Source of the DNA: Flaccisagitta enflata
Lineage: Eukaryota > Chaetognatha > Sagittoidea > Aphragmophora
NCBI GenBank assembly: GCA_965153355.1
Contig: OZ231126.1
Coordinates: forward strand, 105,958,001-106,022,000
Reading direction: 5' to 3'
DNA: 64,000 nt
The translations under genes were made by a program, and so were the position numbers. Each line of letters begins with the position of its first letter. Position 1 is the stretch's first letter. Positions 48,838-62,078 of the stretch are shown here, in pieces. Below the pieces are notes generated by a model. That model had not been told where the DNA came from, searched no databases, and was given only the letters and a program-made list of their open reading frames with translations.

Positions 48838-49013
48838 ACCATTTTTGGAATCCGCGGGTCCACTTGCCCCTGTGGGGGCTGGATTGATGGGTCCAGCCAA
48901 GGACGGGCTGGCTCGGTGTCTCGGGACACTGTCGGTGGCCCATGTGGATGTGCAGGTTGGAAGGAAGATAAGTTTCTTGCTTGACATCCAGCTGAGCACT
49001 ATGATAAGAAATG
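48838..49013 (-). CDS. Candidate minus-strand exon, proline-rich
   Basis: Preceded on the minus strand by TTCTTATCATAG and followed by a strong donor (ATG|GTGAGATTTT). One frame reads FQPAHPHGPPTVSRDTEPAR and IQPPQGQVDPRIPKM, a proline-rich linker or tail. The gene it belongs to is not identified. Confidence 0.3.
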
Positions 49014-50240
49014 CATATAAAATCTTAAAGAGTGAAAGAAAATTGGGGATAGCACATGTGTGCATAACATGATAATGTTGCACCATGAGACCATAAAATA
49101 CGGACCTTTGAAGAGGATGTAAACAACAACCCCCACTGCTGCAACAGCAGACAGGCAAATCAGCAAGATTGTGCTTCATTGGAGTGAACGTATGGGACAG
49201 TAGCCATATGGCCTGAATATGGGTCATCAAATTTGAAATAAGTGAATATTTTTGATATTACGAATATGCGGATACAATAGCCTAAAATTATACACAGAAA
49301 AAAAATTTTGATCATTGATCGAGTGTAACAATGTCGAAGAACTGTGAATAGATTTTTAGAAAGATAACTGAAAATTTATGAACTCAGTTCTTTTGAATTG
49401 ACTAGCCTTGGGCGCTTTTTTGTAGAAAACATTCTTGCCCGGTCCATCCATGTTCACGCAATCCTTCATGGTCGAGAGACTATAAAAAAAAAGGAGGAAG
49501 GAAGAAAGATACTATATATGTAAAGAAGGTGAATATGTATGTACTAAAGATGCATAGAAAAGGGAACAAACAGAGTGAGCGGATATGTGTTAGAAATTCC
49601 ACCTCTACAACTTTTTTTCCGGTTGGCGAGAGCTGCCTTTATTGGTGGACATACCATGGTGATGATGGATTGCCGTGGTAGGTCTGTGTTATGGGTTGTT
49701 GAATCCTTGATATGAATTCGGGGATCCGGTGGAGAACAAACCAATCCACGAATACGAGTTGTGCAGACGTGGAACCTAGAGTTGATTGAACAAGGCAGCG
49801 GGCAGACGTTGCCACGGATGCGGCAACGCCTGCCGCATATCGAGAATACCTCCTTATAGTCGGCCAGTCTGTGTGTGTGTCCACATGTTAGTCATGTCTG
49901 TCATGTCAATGAAGTGATAAAAATAAGAAGGTATTCTCGACTATAACCTTATAAAAATATTTGACCTAATAGAAATTTTTGGATAAAATTATAAAATATT
50001 AGATGGATTAAAAGATTTAAAATCTCATACAATAAATTTAGTAAAATCAAAGGAAATAAAAGACCCCGGTCAATCAGGAATGTAAAGGATAGAATGTATG
50101 CTGAAAGATTTCATGAAAATACTAAAAAAATCTTAAAAGAAATTCTAGAAGAATTTTACGAGATTTAAAAGAAATTTTTAGAAAACATTAAAATAATTTG
50201 AAATATTTAAAATGAATTTAAGAAAATCATAAGTTAATAA
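49013..50240. other. Mostly non-coding, between minus-strand exons
   Basis: Apart from the exon at 49362-49479, only an uncertain 80-codon minus ORF (49639-49884) is present. From about 49920 to 50230 the sequence is AT-rich with no coding signal. Confidence 0.4.
49362..49479 (-). CDS. Candidate minus-strand terminal exon
   Basis: An acceptor (TTTTTTTATAG) is followed by a frame MKDCVNMDGPGKNVFYKKAP then SQFKRTEF, ending at TAA. Protein-like composition; unknown family. It may be the last exon of a gene starting further right. Confidence 0.3.
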
Positions 50241-50750
50241 TTAGGGGCTCGCCGATTGCTGCGAAACATCGCCCAGCCTAACCGGCACGGATGAAGCCTC
50301 AGAATTGAGGACATCCCTCTGGCCGTGGAGAGGAAGACCGAGACGGAGGCTGGACGATGTGCTCATTTTGAGCTTAAATCGTAAAAAGGAGAAAATCGCA
50401 GCGTAGAGCGAGCAACCAGCCCCAAAAATGGACAAAACAATGGTTAACCAACGGGGAGTAGTGGAAGCTACCACTATCACCGTTGGGGTGGGTGATGTGA
50501 CCGGGGCCATGATCAACAAAAGGCCTTTAGTGTTGGGCCGAATTGTAGAGTTGGCTAAAACTGCCCAATATTTTTGACAAATGGGCAAATTGAAGGCGGA
50601 CCGACTGCGACATTTGATCCATAGAAACAGGTAATGGTCAGTCGGTCGGACGGTCGTTTGGTCATTTTTAGCGCCTAGTGAGTGGGCGAACAAACCGATG
50701 AACCAACCGACAACGAGAAGCATTATGATTGAGCGGGCCATGGCGATCAA
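50241..50750 (-). CDS. Small type I membrane protein (putative)
   Basis: 169-codon minus-strand ORF. The N-terminal hydrophobic segment (ARSIIMLLVVGWFIGLFAHS) looks like a signal peptide. About 80 ectodomain residues follow, with one N-x-S/T site (ANST) and two Cys. Residues about 102-124 form a membrane helix (WLTIVLSIFGAGCSLYAAIF), then a short basic stop and a Ser-rich cytoplasmic tail. Topology is convincing although no family is recognised. ATG choice is between 50750 and the second Met, three codons later, which would give a tighter signal peptide. Confidence 0.4.
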   Translation of the reverse strand: MIAMARSIIMLLVVGWFIGLFAHSLGAKNDQTTVRPTDHYLFLWIKCRSRSAFNLPICQKYWAVLANSTIRPNTKGLLLIMAPVTSPTPTVIVVASTTPRWLTIVLSIFGAGCSLYAAIFSFLRFKLKMSTSSSLRLGLPLHGQRDVLNSEASSVPVRLGDVSQQSASP

Positions 50751-50986
50751 ATGGAGCGGTCGTGAATGAAGACGTAGATGAAACGTAAACGATAAATTTC
50801 GATAAATCTAAAATTGATGGTATAAAATTGATGTAATTATAAAATCCGCAAACAACTTACCAGGCTTGAAGTATATATATATTGATTAGATGAGAGTGAT
50901 GCTTGGTGAAATTTCACTGGCAGCAAACTTCAGATTCAGTCCAATCAAGAACGATATTTTGACGTCGCTATCCATTTCAACCAATA

Positions 50987-51587
50987 CAGGGTCATCCACC
51001 TGAGTTGTCGGATTCTGTTAAGCTTTTACTCTCAGATGCCAAGAGACATGGGTTTGAAATTGATCGCGTCTTAAAGAGTATAGATTGACATTTTCTGTGT
51101 AAAAATTCCAGCCATTTTGGTCAAGTAGTTTGTCCTTTATGTAAATTTGAAGTAACACAAGTATTTTACCATTTTACAGATTGTCCATCAGAAATTCAGA
51201 ATTCTGTTTGCATTCACGTTCATTTTTTTTTACTATTCACGCCATAAAGAGAAAATTAATCTCAAATGTAAGATAAACTGACAAACATATTGAAATTATT
51301 TAATATCATCATTGATTCAAGCCTGTTTTGGATTGATTACTAAAAAAATTCAAAAACTAATTGGGGTGTTAACTTGCACGGTTCCTAGAAAATCTACTTA
51401 GTTTTGAAATGAAAGCTTTATGTTAAAATCTATGTTAAAGACAAACTACTTGACCAAAATGGCTGAAATTTTTATACAAAAAATGTCAATCTATACTCTT
51501 TAAGACTTGATCAATTTCAAATCCATATCTCTTGGCATCAGAGAGTAAAAGCTTAACAGAATCCGACAACTCAGGTGGATGACCCTG
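50987..51587. mobile_element. Tc1/mariner-type MITE with about 150-bp inverted repeats
   Basis: The ends are CAGGGTCATCCACCTGAGTT and its near-perfect reverse complement AACTCAGGTGGATGACCCTG. Arms run about 50987-51140 and 51440-51587. The element is flanked by TA on both sides (50985-50986, 51588-51589). Size 601 bp, no ORF. TA duplication and a CAG-start fit a mariner-derived MITE. Confidence 0.8.
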
Positions 51588-52108
51588 TAAGAAACGAGAT
51601 TGGATGGCCACATTGTGTTCTTAGATACTTTGACTCATGTTTTAAGAATATTCTGACTTTTATAGTCACGTTGTCGACTCTAAAAGTCACATATTTGACT
51701 CTTGAAATTATGTTATTGAATCCTAAAGTTATATTGTTGAACGAATCTATCACTTCAATCCCTGTTTATTGTCAACAATGCTGTAAACAAATAACAAGTA
51801 TAAAACCGGTGTTTTAGCTGTTTAGAGGACATTCTCATTGATGTTCCCTCTCACGCTGCTACGTTCTTACATTCTACATCATGTAAGTTGAAATAAATTA
51901 CCATGATTCACATTTATCCTTGTTGATATAGAGGGTGCACTTAGCAACTATGGATGAACCTATATAATATAAAGAGACTGATACTAGTAATTAAAACACT
52001 ACTATTAATTAACTAGCTGAACCAAATCTACTAATTTGTCTATGATTAAGGCTAATAAAGAACATGTATATATTTGAGTAACATAGTAAATGTACAAATA
52101 AGCAAAAT

Positions 52109-54479
52109 AAGTTGGGGTTCATTTAGATGAAGCCCCTGTCTTCTATAGGTAGCATCTCAGATGCCCCAACAGGTGCCTCAGCCTCCATACATGTAGCAAA
52201 ATTTTGCAAAAATGACAAAAAATAACATTAATGCATAAAAAATCTAAATTTGGTTTTTTTCTTTCCTAGATATGATCAAAATATGGCCAATGGATGCTGC
52301 TGGGAGCGTCTACAGACCCTAAATGGGTTAAAATTGGCCAAAAATTGACTCAGTCAAAGCAATGTCAAAAAATAAAGAAACATGATAATCTTTGCTATCA
52401 TATCATGGATTTTGTCAAATGATTAAGTCTCAGTAAAATACAAGAGACCTAAAACAGCCAAAAAATTTAGCCTGGTTGTCATATCAGGCTTACAAGGGGT
52501 AAGAAATACCTAAATTTGGTCCTACAAAAACTTTGATTTTGTGCCATGATCGGGTGGCTTTTGCAAAGTCTCATCTGAGACTGTAATATTGCTTCAGTGA
52601 AAAAATCAATAAAATTGTGTCAAGTTTGCTTTAAAATTAAGAAAAAATGCTGCAAACTATTTGTACATTCTAAATCATCAAAGCATGTCATTGTAAGTCA
52701 TGTGCACGCAACTAAAACCCGCTTTGTCTGCCCACCAGTTGGTTGGTCTGTTGGTCAAGTTTTACTTTTATTTATGATTTTATTTCTTTGACCTCACAAC
52801 TCTTGCCCAAATGGTCTAGTGACCTCAAATATGGCCCCTGCCCACCCGCACGTGACTTTGGTAGCCATGTATCCAGCCTTGTTTTATTAAAACAAGCATT
52901 TCCATAGATAGCTAGATTCTTTTACAGCATGTCTTAGGGGTTTGAATCTCTTTCAATAGGCTTTGAAAATCGCATAATTTGGCCTTCTTTAGTAGCAGAC
53001 TAGCAACTCTATTAGATGCATTGTCTGTCTGTCAGTCAGTCAGTCTATTGGTCTGCCAGTCCATTGGTAATTGGGAAAAAAGTCAGTCACTCTTTTTGAC
53101 ATATTTGGGAGAACCATGGTTTTCATTTTTTTTTTTTACCTTTCTCGTTATATTGGGGCCTAAAACAAAATTTATAGGGTTTTGATAATTCTCTGACGTT
53201 TGGCGCCAGCAAAATTCTCAATTTTTTTCCAGATTCATTTACAAAAGATTTAAATTGATTTTTCTTTATTTTTCAATATTTTATGTTGGATCATTAAAGG
53301 TGTGTATCTATGTTTATTTGAGCATGCAAACACAAGAAAACATGTTTATGAGCATGGCTGCACATCTGTAAAGGCCTTTTTCAGTTATCTAGCTCACTTA
53401 GCTCATTTAGTGCAATCTTTTTTTCAGTTTTTGATTGTGATAGATAAGCAAATGATCTGATTTATTCCTGAGCATGACAGCCATGACATACGAGAAAGCA
53501 TGTCAGTGAGCATAGCTGATTTTGAGTGATTTAGCGCAGCTAGCTCATTTTCCTCAGTCCTATTTTATTCAGTGCAATCAAAACATACAACTGACAAGTA
53601 AATTGCAATGACTGAAGATAAAAGCTTTGTGAAAACTAGCCAATGCTTGCAACTTTTTACCTCACGGCAATTGGCACCATTACTGGTGCTTGATACTTGA
53701 AAAGTGTAAAGATATGCACCAAGGATGCTGTGGTTGGGATTAGGTGAAGTGTGTGTGTAGATGGAGAGTGAGGGGGGATTGTGCATGCCCCTACTCACTC
53801 ATCAGCAATGATATTGAAACCCCATGATGTTGGCAATTATCTCCACCAAATTCCGAATGGTATAATTACCACTGGAGGAGAAGAAGATTTTTTTTTTCAT
53901 TATTGAATCAACCAAAAAACCCCACCAAGGAAAGCCATCAATATCAACTAGTACTTGTTAAAAATAGAATCATAGATTTCATGAGTGCGACAAAAAAAAA
54001 ACTGCTTACACCTCAATTTTTGTCTTGTTGGACCAATTTCAGGTATCTTTTACCTTTTACAAGCCTGAGATGGCAGCCAGGCTAGATTTTTTTGGCCGTT
54101 TTAGGTCTCTTGTATTTCACTGGGCTTAATCATTAGATAAAATCCATGTTAGGATAGCAAAGATGATCATTTTTCTTTATTTTTTGACATTTCTACGACT
54201 AAATCATTTTTGGGCCAATTTTAGTCCATTTGGGGTCTACATATTCATTGACCCTCTATTTGCCCTGCCCACATCTATCAATTATATCTTAGTGATCTAG
54301 AGCAAAATACTACCTTTTTAGGTAAGAAATTTAGATTTTTTGTGCTTTGTCATTTTTTGTCAATTTTGCACATTTTTACCACTTGTATGGAGGCCTAGTC
54401 ACTTCTGGGGGCATCTGGGATTCTACCTATAGAGCACAGGGGCTTCATCTAGCTGAAACCCCAACTAAAAATTCACAGT
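52109..54479. repeat. Diverged inverted repeat, arms about 500 bp
   Basis: The left arm starts AGTTGGGGTTCATTTAGATG; the right arm ends with its counterpart CATCTAGCTGAAACCCCAACT. Matching pairs inside the arms include AAAATTGGCCAAAAATTGA with its complement, and AAATACAAGAGACCTAAAAC with GTTTTAGGTCTCTTGTATTT. The inner part contains a reverse dispersed repeat (52695-52885) and the GAGCAT-type segment (53070-53700). It is either a foldback element or two opposed insertions of one transposon. Confidence 0.7.
53070..53700. repeat. GAGCAT-type segment, second copy
   Basis: Resembles 10822-11627: GGGAAAAAAGTCAGTCA, ACCATGGTTTTCATTTT, GAGCATGCAAACACAAGAAA and TAGCTCACTTAGCTCATTTA. It has two tandem units rather than three. 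Confidence 0.7.
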
Positions 54480-54786
54480 AAGCACTTTCTTGAACCATAG
54501 ACTCTGTGTAGAACTTGACCAAGTGGTATAGGTCAGACAGTTAAAAAAGTCATTTTTGCTGTACTTTGTGAGACTGCTGTAGCACCATTTATGAATGAAA
54601 ATGGACAAAACTCATGAGCTTCTGAAAGCTTCTTGAATGCTCTTTTTTATAAGATTGACCAAAAATATTTTCTCCCAACTGTTTAGGAGATATATATCAG
54701 CCTTCAAAGCTGAATGATTGATACCCCAAAATAGCGGGTCGTAGAGTCGCGTAGCACGCGACTAAAAAGAATGTCAGTAGTGCAAC

Positions 54787-54880
54787 AGTACAACAGACAA
54801 GAACAACAACAACGCTTCAAACAACAACATAAACAACAACAACAGCATCAACAACAACAACAACAACAACAATCATAACA
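54787..54880. repeat. (CAA)n-like microsatellite
   Basis: Imperfect CAACAACAA run between two dispersed-repeat copies. Confidence 0.9.
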
Positions 54881-55380
54881 ACTAAAACAATCGAAAAAAC
54901 GGTATTTTTCAAAGGAGGGTGGATACACGGCTACCTAAGACGCGTGCGGGTTGGCAGGAGCGGCGAAAAAAAGCTAAGCATGACCAACTTACAGACGGAC
55001 CTACGGACAGAGCGGGTTGTAGAGTCGCGTGCACGCGACTACAAAACTTTTTATTATATATTCATATAATCAAAGAGGCCGTCTGACAATTTGACAGGAT
55101 CTGTTGCTCCCAAGCAGGCCGCCAAAGATTCCAGTGGAAAACCGCGTGGACAATGTAGGCAATAAGAAACATCGTGGCCACCGTCACAGGACAAGCTAGA
55201 AACATGGCCTACAAAGGAAAAAAATAAAATGTAGACAATAAGAAACATGGTGGCCACTATTACAGGACAAGCTAGGATCATGAAAAAAGAGAAATAAAAT
55301 GTAGCCAATTAGAAACTTCAGCCTTTCTTTCTTTCTACTTCAATGTTTGCCTCTCTAAATCTCTTTCTGTCTGACCAACC

Positions 55381-55383
<3 letters not shown>

Positions 55384-55473
<90 letters not shown>

Positions 55474-55495
55474 TCACACACAGACACACACGCGA

Positions 55496-55575
<80 letters not shown>
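55384..55575. repeat. (CT)n followed by (CA)n microsatellite
   Basis: About 38 CT units, then about 55 CA units with minor interruptions. A second (CA)n lies at 55906-55978. Confidence 0.97.
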
Positions 55576-55580
<5 letters not shown>

Positions 55581-55607
55581 CTTAACAACAAAAAATGTGA
55601 TTTCTTG

Positions 55608-55873
55608 GAAAAGTTCTCTATCAGAGGGATATGGCCCAAAATCATGTTTACAGATGGTCTATGAAAAAAATTTAGACCTAAAACCCCTATAAATAGGCGC
55701 TTCACCCTCCCCCTTTCCCATAATAAAACACAAGCAAAAATCCTTCCTATACATTTTCAATGGAAAATGAGGGGGGGTGGCGGCGGTAATTTCTTGAGGT
55801 CCCAGGGCCAAATTTTTGTTGTGGCTCATCTTTGTACATGATTTTGAGTCATATCCCTCTGATAGAGAACTTT
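55608..55873. mobile_element. Short MITE with terminal inverted repeats
   Basis: AGTTCTCTATCAGAGGGATA at 55608 is mirrored by TATCCCTCTGATAGAGAACT ending at 55873. The similarity extends inward about 40 bp (AAAATCATGTTTACA / TGTACATGATTTT). No ORF. No clear target-site duplication was found. Confidence 0.7.
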
Positions 55874-55903
55874 CCTATGACTTTGCATGAACTCTTGATA
55901 TGC

Positions 55904-55970
<67 letters not shown>

Positions 55971-56428
55971 AACACACAAGTTATACTTGTACAAAATTCA
56001 TCTTGAAGCTTTGTATTTTGAGGTCAAACGCTGAGTTGAAAATGAGAATGGGCATGAAGAGAGTAAGCTTGCCCACCGGCGTGTACGAGTTTGTTAGCAC
56101 GAAAGAACCGAAGGCCGCAGGATACAGATTGCTCAACATACCGATGCCGAGACCAATTCCAGTCAACGCCAAGTTGTACGGAATACGACTGGAATAATGG
56201 AATGTGATAATTCTGGTGATGAGGATGATATCTAATGATGAACAGTAGATGTCGTGTTTACCTGGAAATACGGGGGCCCTCATATCTTAAATACCATTTG
56301 TGTAAATGAAATGAAACTGCATGTGTAAAATGGTTATGTCCTATAGGCTTGACAATGGGGTATGGCAGCTCTGTGGATAGAAAATTCTTTTGAATACACT
56401 GAGTCAAATTCACTCCTTTCAAACAGCT

Positions 56429-56520
56429 GGAGGAATTGGTTTAGTGGTTAACTCACTTGACTTTATATCTATTATGATCAATTTATTAAAAAGTTCCAGG
56501 TTCGAATCCCTTGCTGGTTT
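56429..56520 (+). repeat. tRNA-derived sequence with pol III A and B boxes
   Basis: The A box TGGTTTAGTGG (56437-56447) and B box GGTTCGAATCC (56499-56509) both fit the tRNA consensus. Spacing suits a tRNA with an enlarged middle or a tRNA-derived SINE head. A cloverleaf with a matching acceptor stem is not evident, so a functional tRNA is unlikely. Confidence 0.5.
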
Positions 56521-57084
56521 TGCAAAAAAAGCAAATAGATGAAGCTGAAATTCTGCAAAAAAAGTGATTGATCGCATAGTTTTATACTGAAAGTTTTTTT
56601 CTCAAGGTAAGCCGTTGAGGGATGTCATACCCCATCGTCAACCGCTTGAGGTTTACACATTACATTAGCAAAATATTAGTCTTCTCACTACATTGATAGT
56701 TAGGTTATGAGTTCCCCCGTAATTCCAAGTCTAGACAGCATCTACTGAATCCAATGATGAATAAGATTCAGTCATTAATGTCAACTCCAATTGACTTTCT
56801 TTTATCCTCTCTACATAATTTGTCATGGCGCTATCAACTCACCATACAACCAATTTTCATGGTCTGAGAAAATGATTCTTATTTTACAGACTGTATGAAG
56901 GCAATATTCAAAACAGATTTCTGGCCCCAATCAAAGCCTAAGTGACCTTTTTAATCACTGCCCCTACTCTGGCCGCACATCTAGCCTTGCAGCAGGCCTG
57001 ATGCAGACGATCGGAATATTCATGAGTGTGAATATTGCCTCTAGGGATGGCCATAATCATCACTGCCCCTGCCCACTTGTCACA

Positions 57085-57150
57085 ACTCAACCGACGGGAA
57101 TATTCATAAGCGACGGGAATATTCATAAGCGACGGGAATATTCATAAGCG
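57085..57150. repeat. Three tandem copies of an 18-20-bp unit
   Basis: CGACGGGAATATTCATAAG occurs three times in a row. A related GGAATATTCATGAG lies at 57010. Confidence 0.9.
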
Positions 57151-57214
57151 TGATCCTGATCAACGCTCCACCAAATGCGATGATAAACACGATCGAAGTT
57201 ACATTATTCAAAAC

Positions 57215-58384
57215 CTGGTTTAAATACAATACAATTAATAATCGGAGGCTGTATAATTCGAAGTAACAACTAAACTTTTAGATGATGTATCTTTACTTCA
57301 TGACAAATTGAAAGCTAACTAATACCTTCCGATGATAAAAACATTAAAAACAAGGCACAAATGGAATGTATGTGAAATACGTTGTGAACTATGGGCAAGA
57401 CTCTAGGGAAGATTGCAATTCTTCTTGATGATGTGATAAAATACTATTATGCAGACAGTGTTATTTATCACCTTTTCTCTCCTCAGTTGTTTATGAGAAG
57501 TATCCAAGTCCCAAATCCCAGAGTTAAACTCATTTGTATGCGATTGAGACAAAGCCCCCGCCATCTTTCTTCATTCTTAAGTCTACTTTTTAGTTGACAA
57601 AAATCACGCGTAGAATTAGAAAACGGCCCTTAGTTGACAAGTTGTTTCAACTTTCTCTCCGTTTCTTCGTGAAAAAAGAAATTCAGTTGCTGTGAACTCT
57701 CTTCATAGTTTAGTAAATGAGTACTTTCAATGCATTTTCTTCTCTTCATCTTGACGACACGGAAAATTTTACGCGCAAGATAATGACTCTGAGTCTCTGA
57801 CTGATGCAGTTGGGTAACTCTTCCTACACTCTACAGGACCATCTGAACTCTGAAAAAACATTTTTATACCAATGGACAAACGGACGGACCGGTACACTGA
57901 CAGACACACCGCCAAACCGACCTAGAAGTTGGGTTTTAGCTTTCGCATGCGGGAAAACTTGTTAATCTTGATTTTACCGAAGAAACCCCATTTAACTCCA
58001 GTCCACCACCACCCCCGAAATGAGAAGTGTTCAATGAACACTGTTCATATATCATTTACTTACAGCAGTAGCCTAAACATTGCATACATTACCACCTACA
58101 CCCCTCACTCACAGTCTGTGGACAAAACCACAGTTGTAAATCAGAGGTGTCACGAACCTATCGACTGGTCTATCAAACGGGTCGATTTTTAGCGTTTCAG
58201 AATACTCTTTCTAAGTCAAAAAATTCAAATGTATAGGGCTGATTTTTTGTCTTTTTTTCTCTGGCAAGCATAGATTTGATTTGACAATGAGACTGATTTT
58301 AATTTGCGCTTGATATAAGATTTAAGCTTGTAAAATTGAATTCTTGTAAGATGGAATACTAAAAAATGAAATTTGATTGTTAAT
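57215..58384. other. No convincing gene
   Basis: Short plus-strand ORFs (57391-57597, 57929-58192) have ordinary non-coding composition and no splice-compatible neighbours. Nothing else supported. Confidence 0.4.
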
Positions 58385-61480
<3,096 letters not shown>

Positions 61481-61499
61481 CGCACACCTGACATATATG

Positions 61500-62078
61500 A
61501 CGATCACGACGCTGGCTGGAAACCAAGGAGATTGGGCCTAAAGTAAGTTTTATCATTTTAGCGTTTTTAGTGTTTTATCGTTGTTTTTGTCATCTGACTT
61601 TTTATTGTTTTATTGTCTGTTTTTGGGTTTTTTATCGTCTGTTTTTATCGTCTGCCTGGTCAACTGATTATTGGGTAATATGGGTGTATTTAGTGGGATG
61701 GGCAGGGCGGGGGCGGTGTACTGATCTGGCTTCATGGCCTCTGCATAAGATGTACATGTTGTTATTGGCTGTTTCTGTCCATGTCTATCCTGATCTCATG
61801 TTGCTTTCATGCATTGGTTGACCATGTTTTAATGCCCAATTTCCCTTTCATTTTGTCCCCCATCTCAGATTGTTGAAATTTCTACCACATCAAAGAGACC
61901 ATCGTCACGCCATTTTCCAATCTCCGCCCAAATTCCTTTGCGTCTAGCATCGTCAGACAGTCAGAGATATCTACAGACAAAGCTATCCCAGAGTCGAAAC
62001 TATCATTTACGTTTATTTCAACAATCTTAAAACTCAACTCTTCTCTCGGACTTTTCTTTCAACATCCCGGGGCATATC
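61500..62078. other. 5' flank of Gln-rich gene
   Basis: A TTTTATCGTCTGTTTTT-type imperfect repeat is present at 61570-61660. No supported ORF. Confidence 0.4.

Larger units (their letters stand above)
55060..56188 (-). pseudogene. SLC9-type cation/proton exchanger exons, probably frameshifted
   Basis: Minus-strand exon 56188-55987 (acceptor TTATTCCAG, donor GTATAA or GTACAA) encodes IPYNLALTGIGLGIGML then LFMPILIFNSAFDLKIQSF. This matches the early membrane helices of sodium/proton exchangers, perhaps the SLC9C type. The next exon 55208-about 55060 (acceptor CCTTTGTAG) encodes a hydrophobic helix VTVATMFLIAYIVHAVFHW in one frame, and CLGATDPVKL, the exchanger ATDPV hallmark, in another. The hallmarks fit only if one base has been lost or gained near 55130. 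A dispersed repeat truncates the exon at 55042. A partial duplicate of the exon start lies at 55232-55283. A further hydrophobic stretch at 57214-57147 (VTSIVFIIAFGGALIRI) may be related but is out of expected order. Confidence 0.5.

Noticed and set aside
56429-56520. Functional tRNA gene
   Set aside because: A and B boxes are present but no acceptor stem or normal anticodon arm can be drawn.
57147-57214. Exchanger exon containing VTSIVFIIAF
   Set aside because: It resembles a later exchanger helix but lies upstream of the early-helix exon, and downstream sequence is a simple repeat; not enough for a feature of its own.
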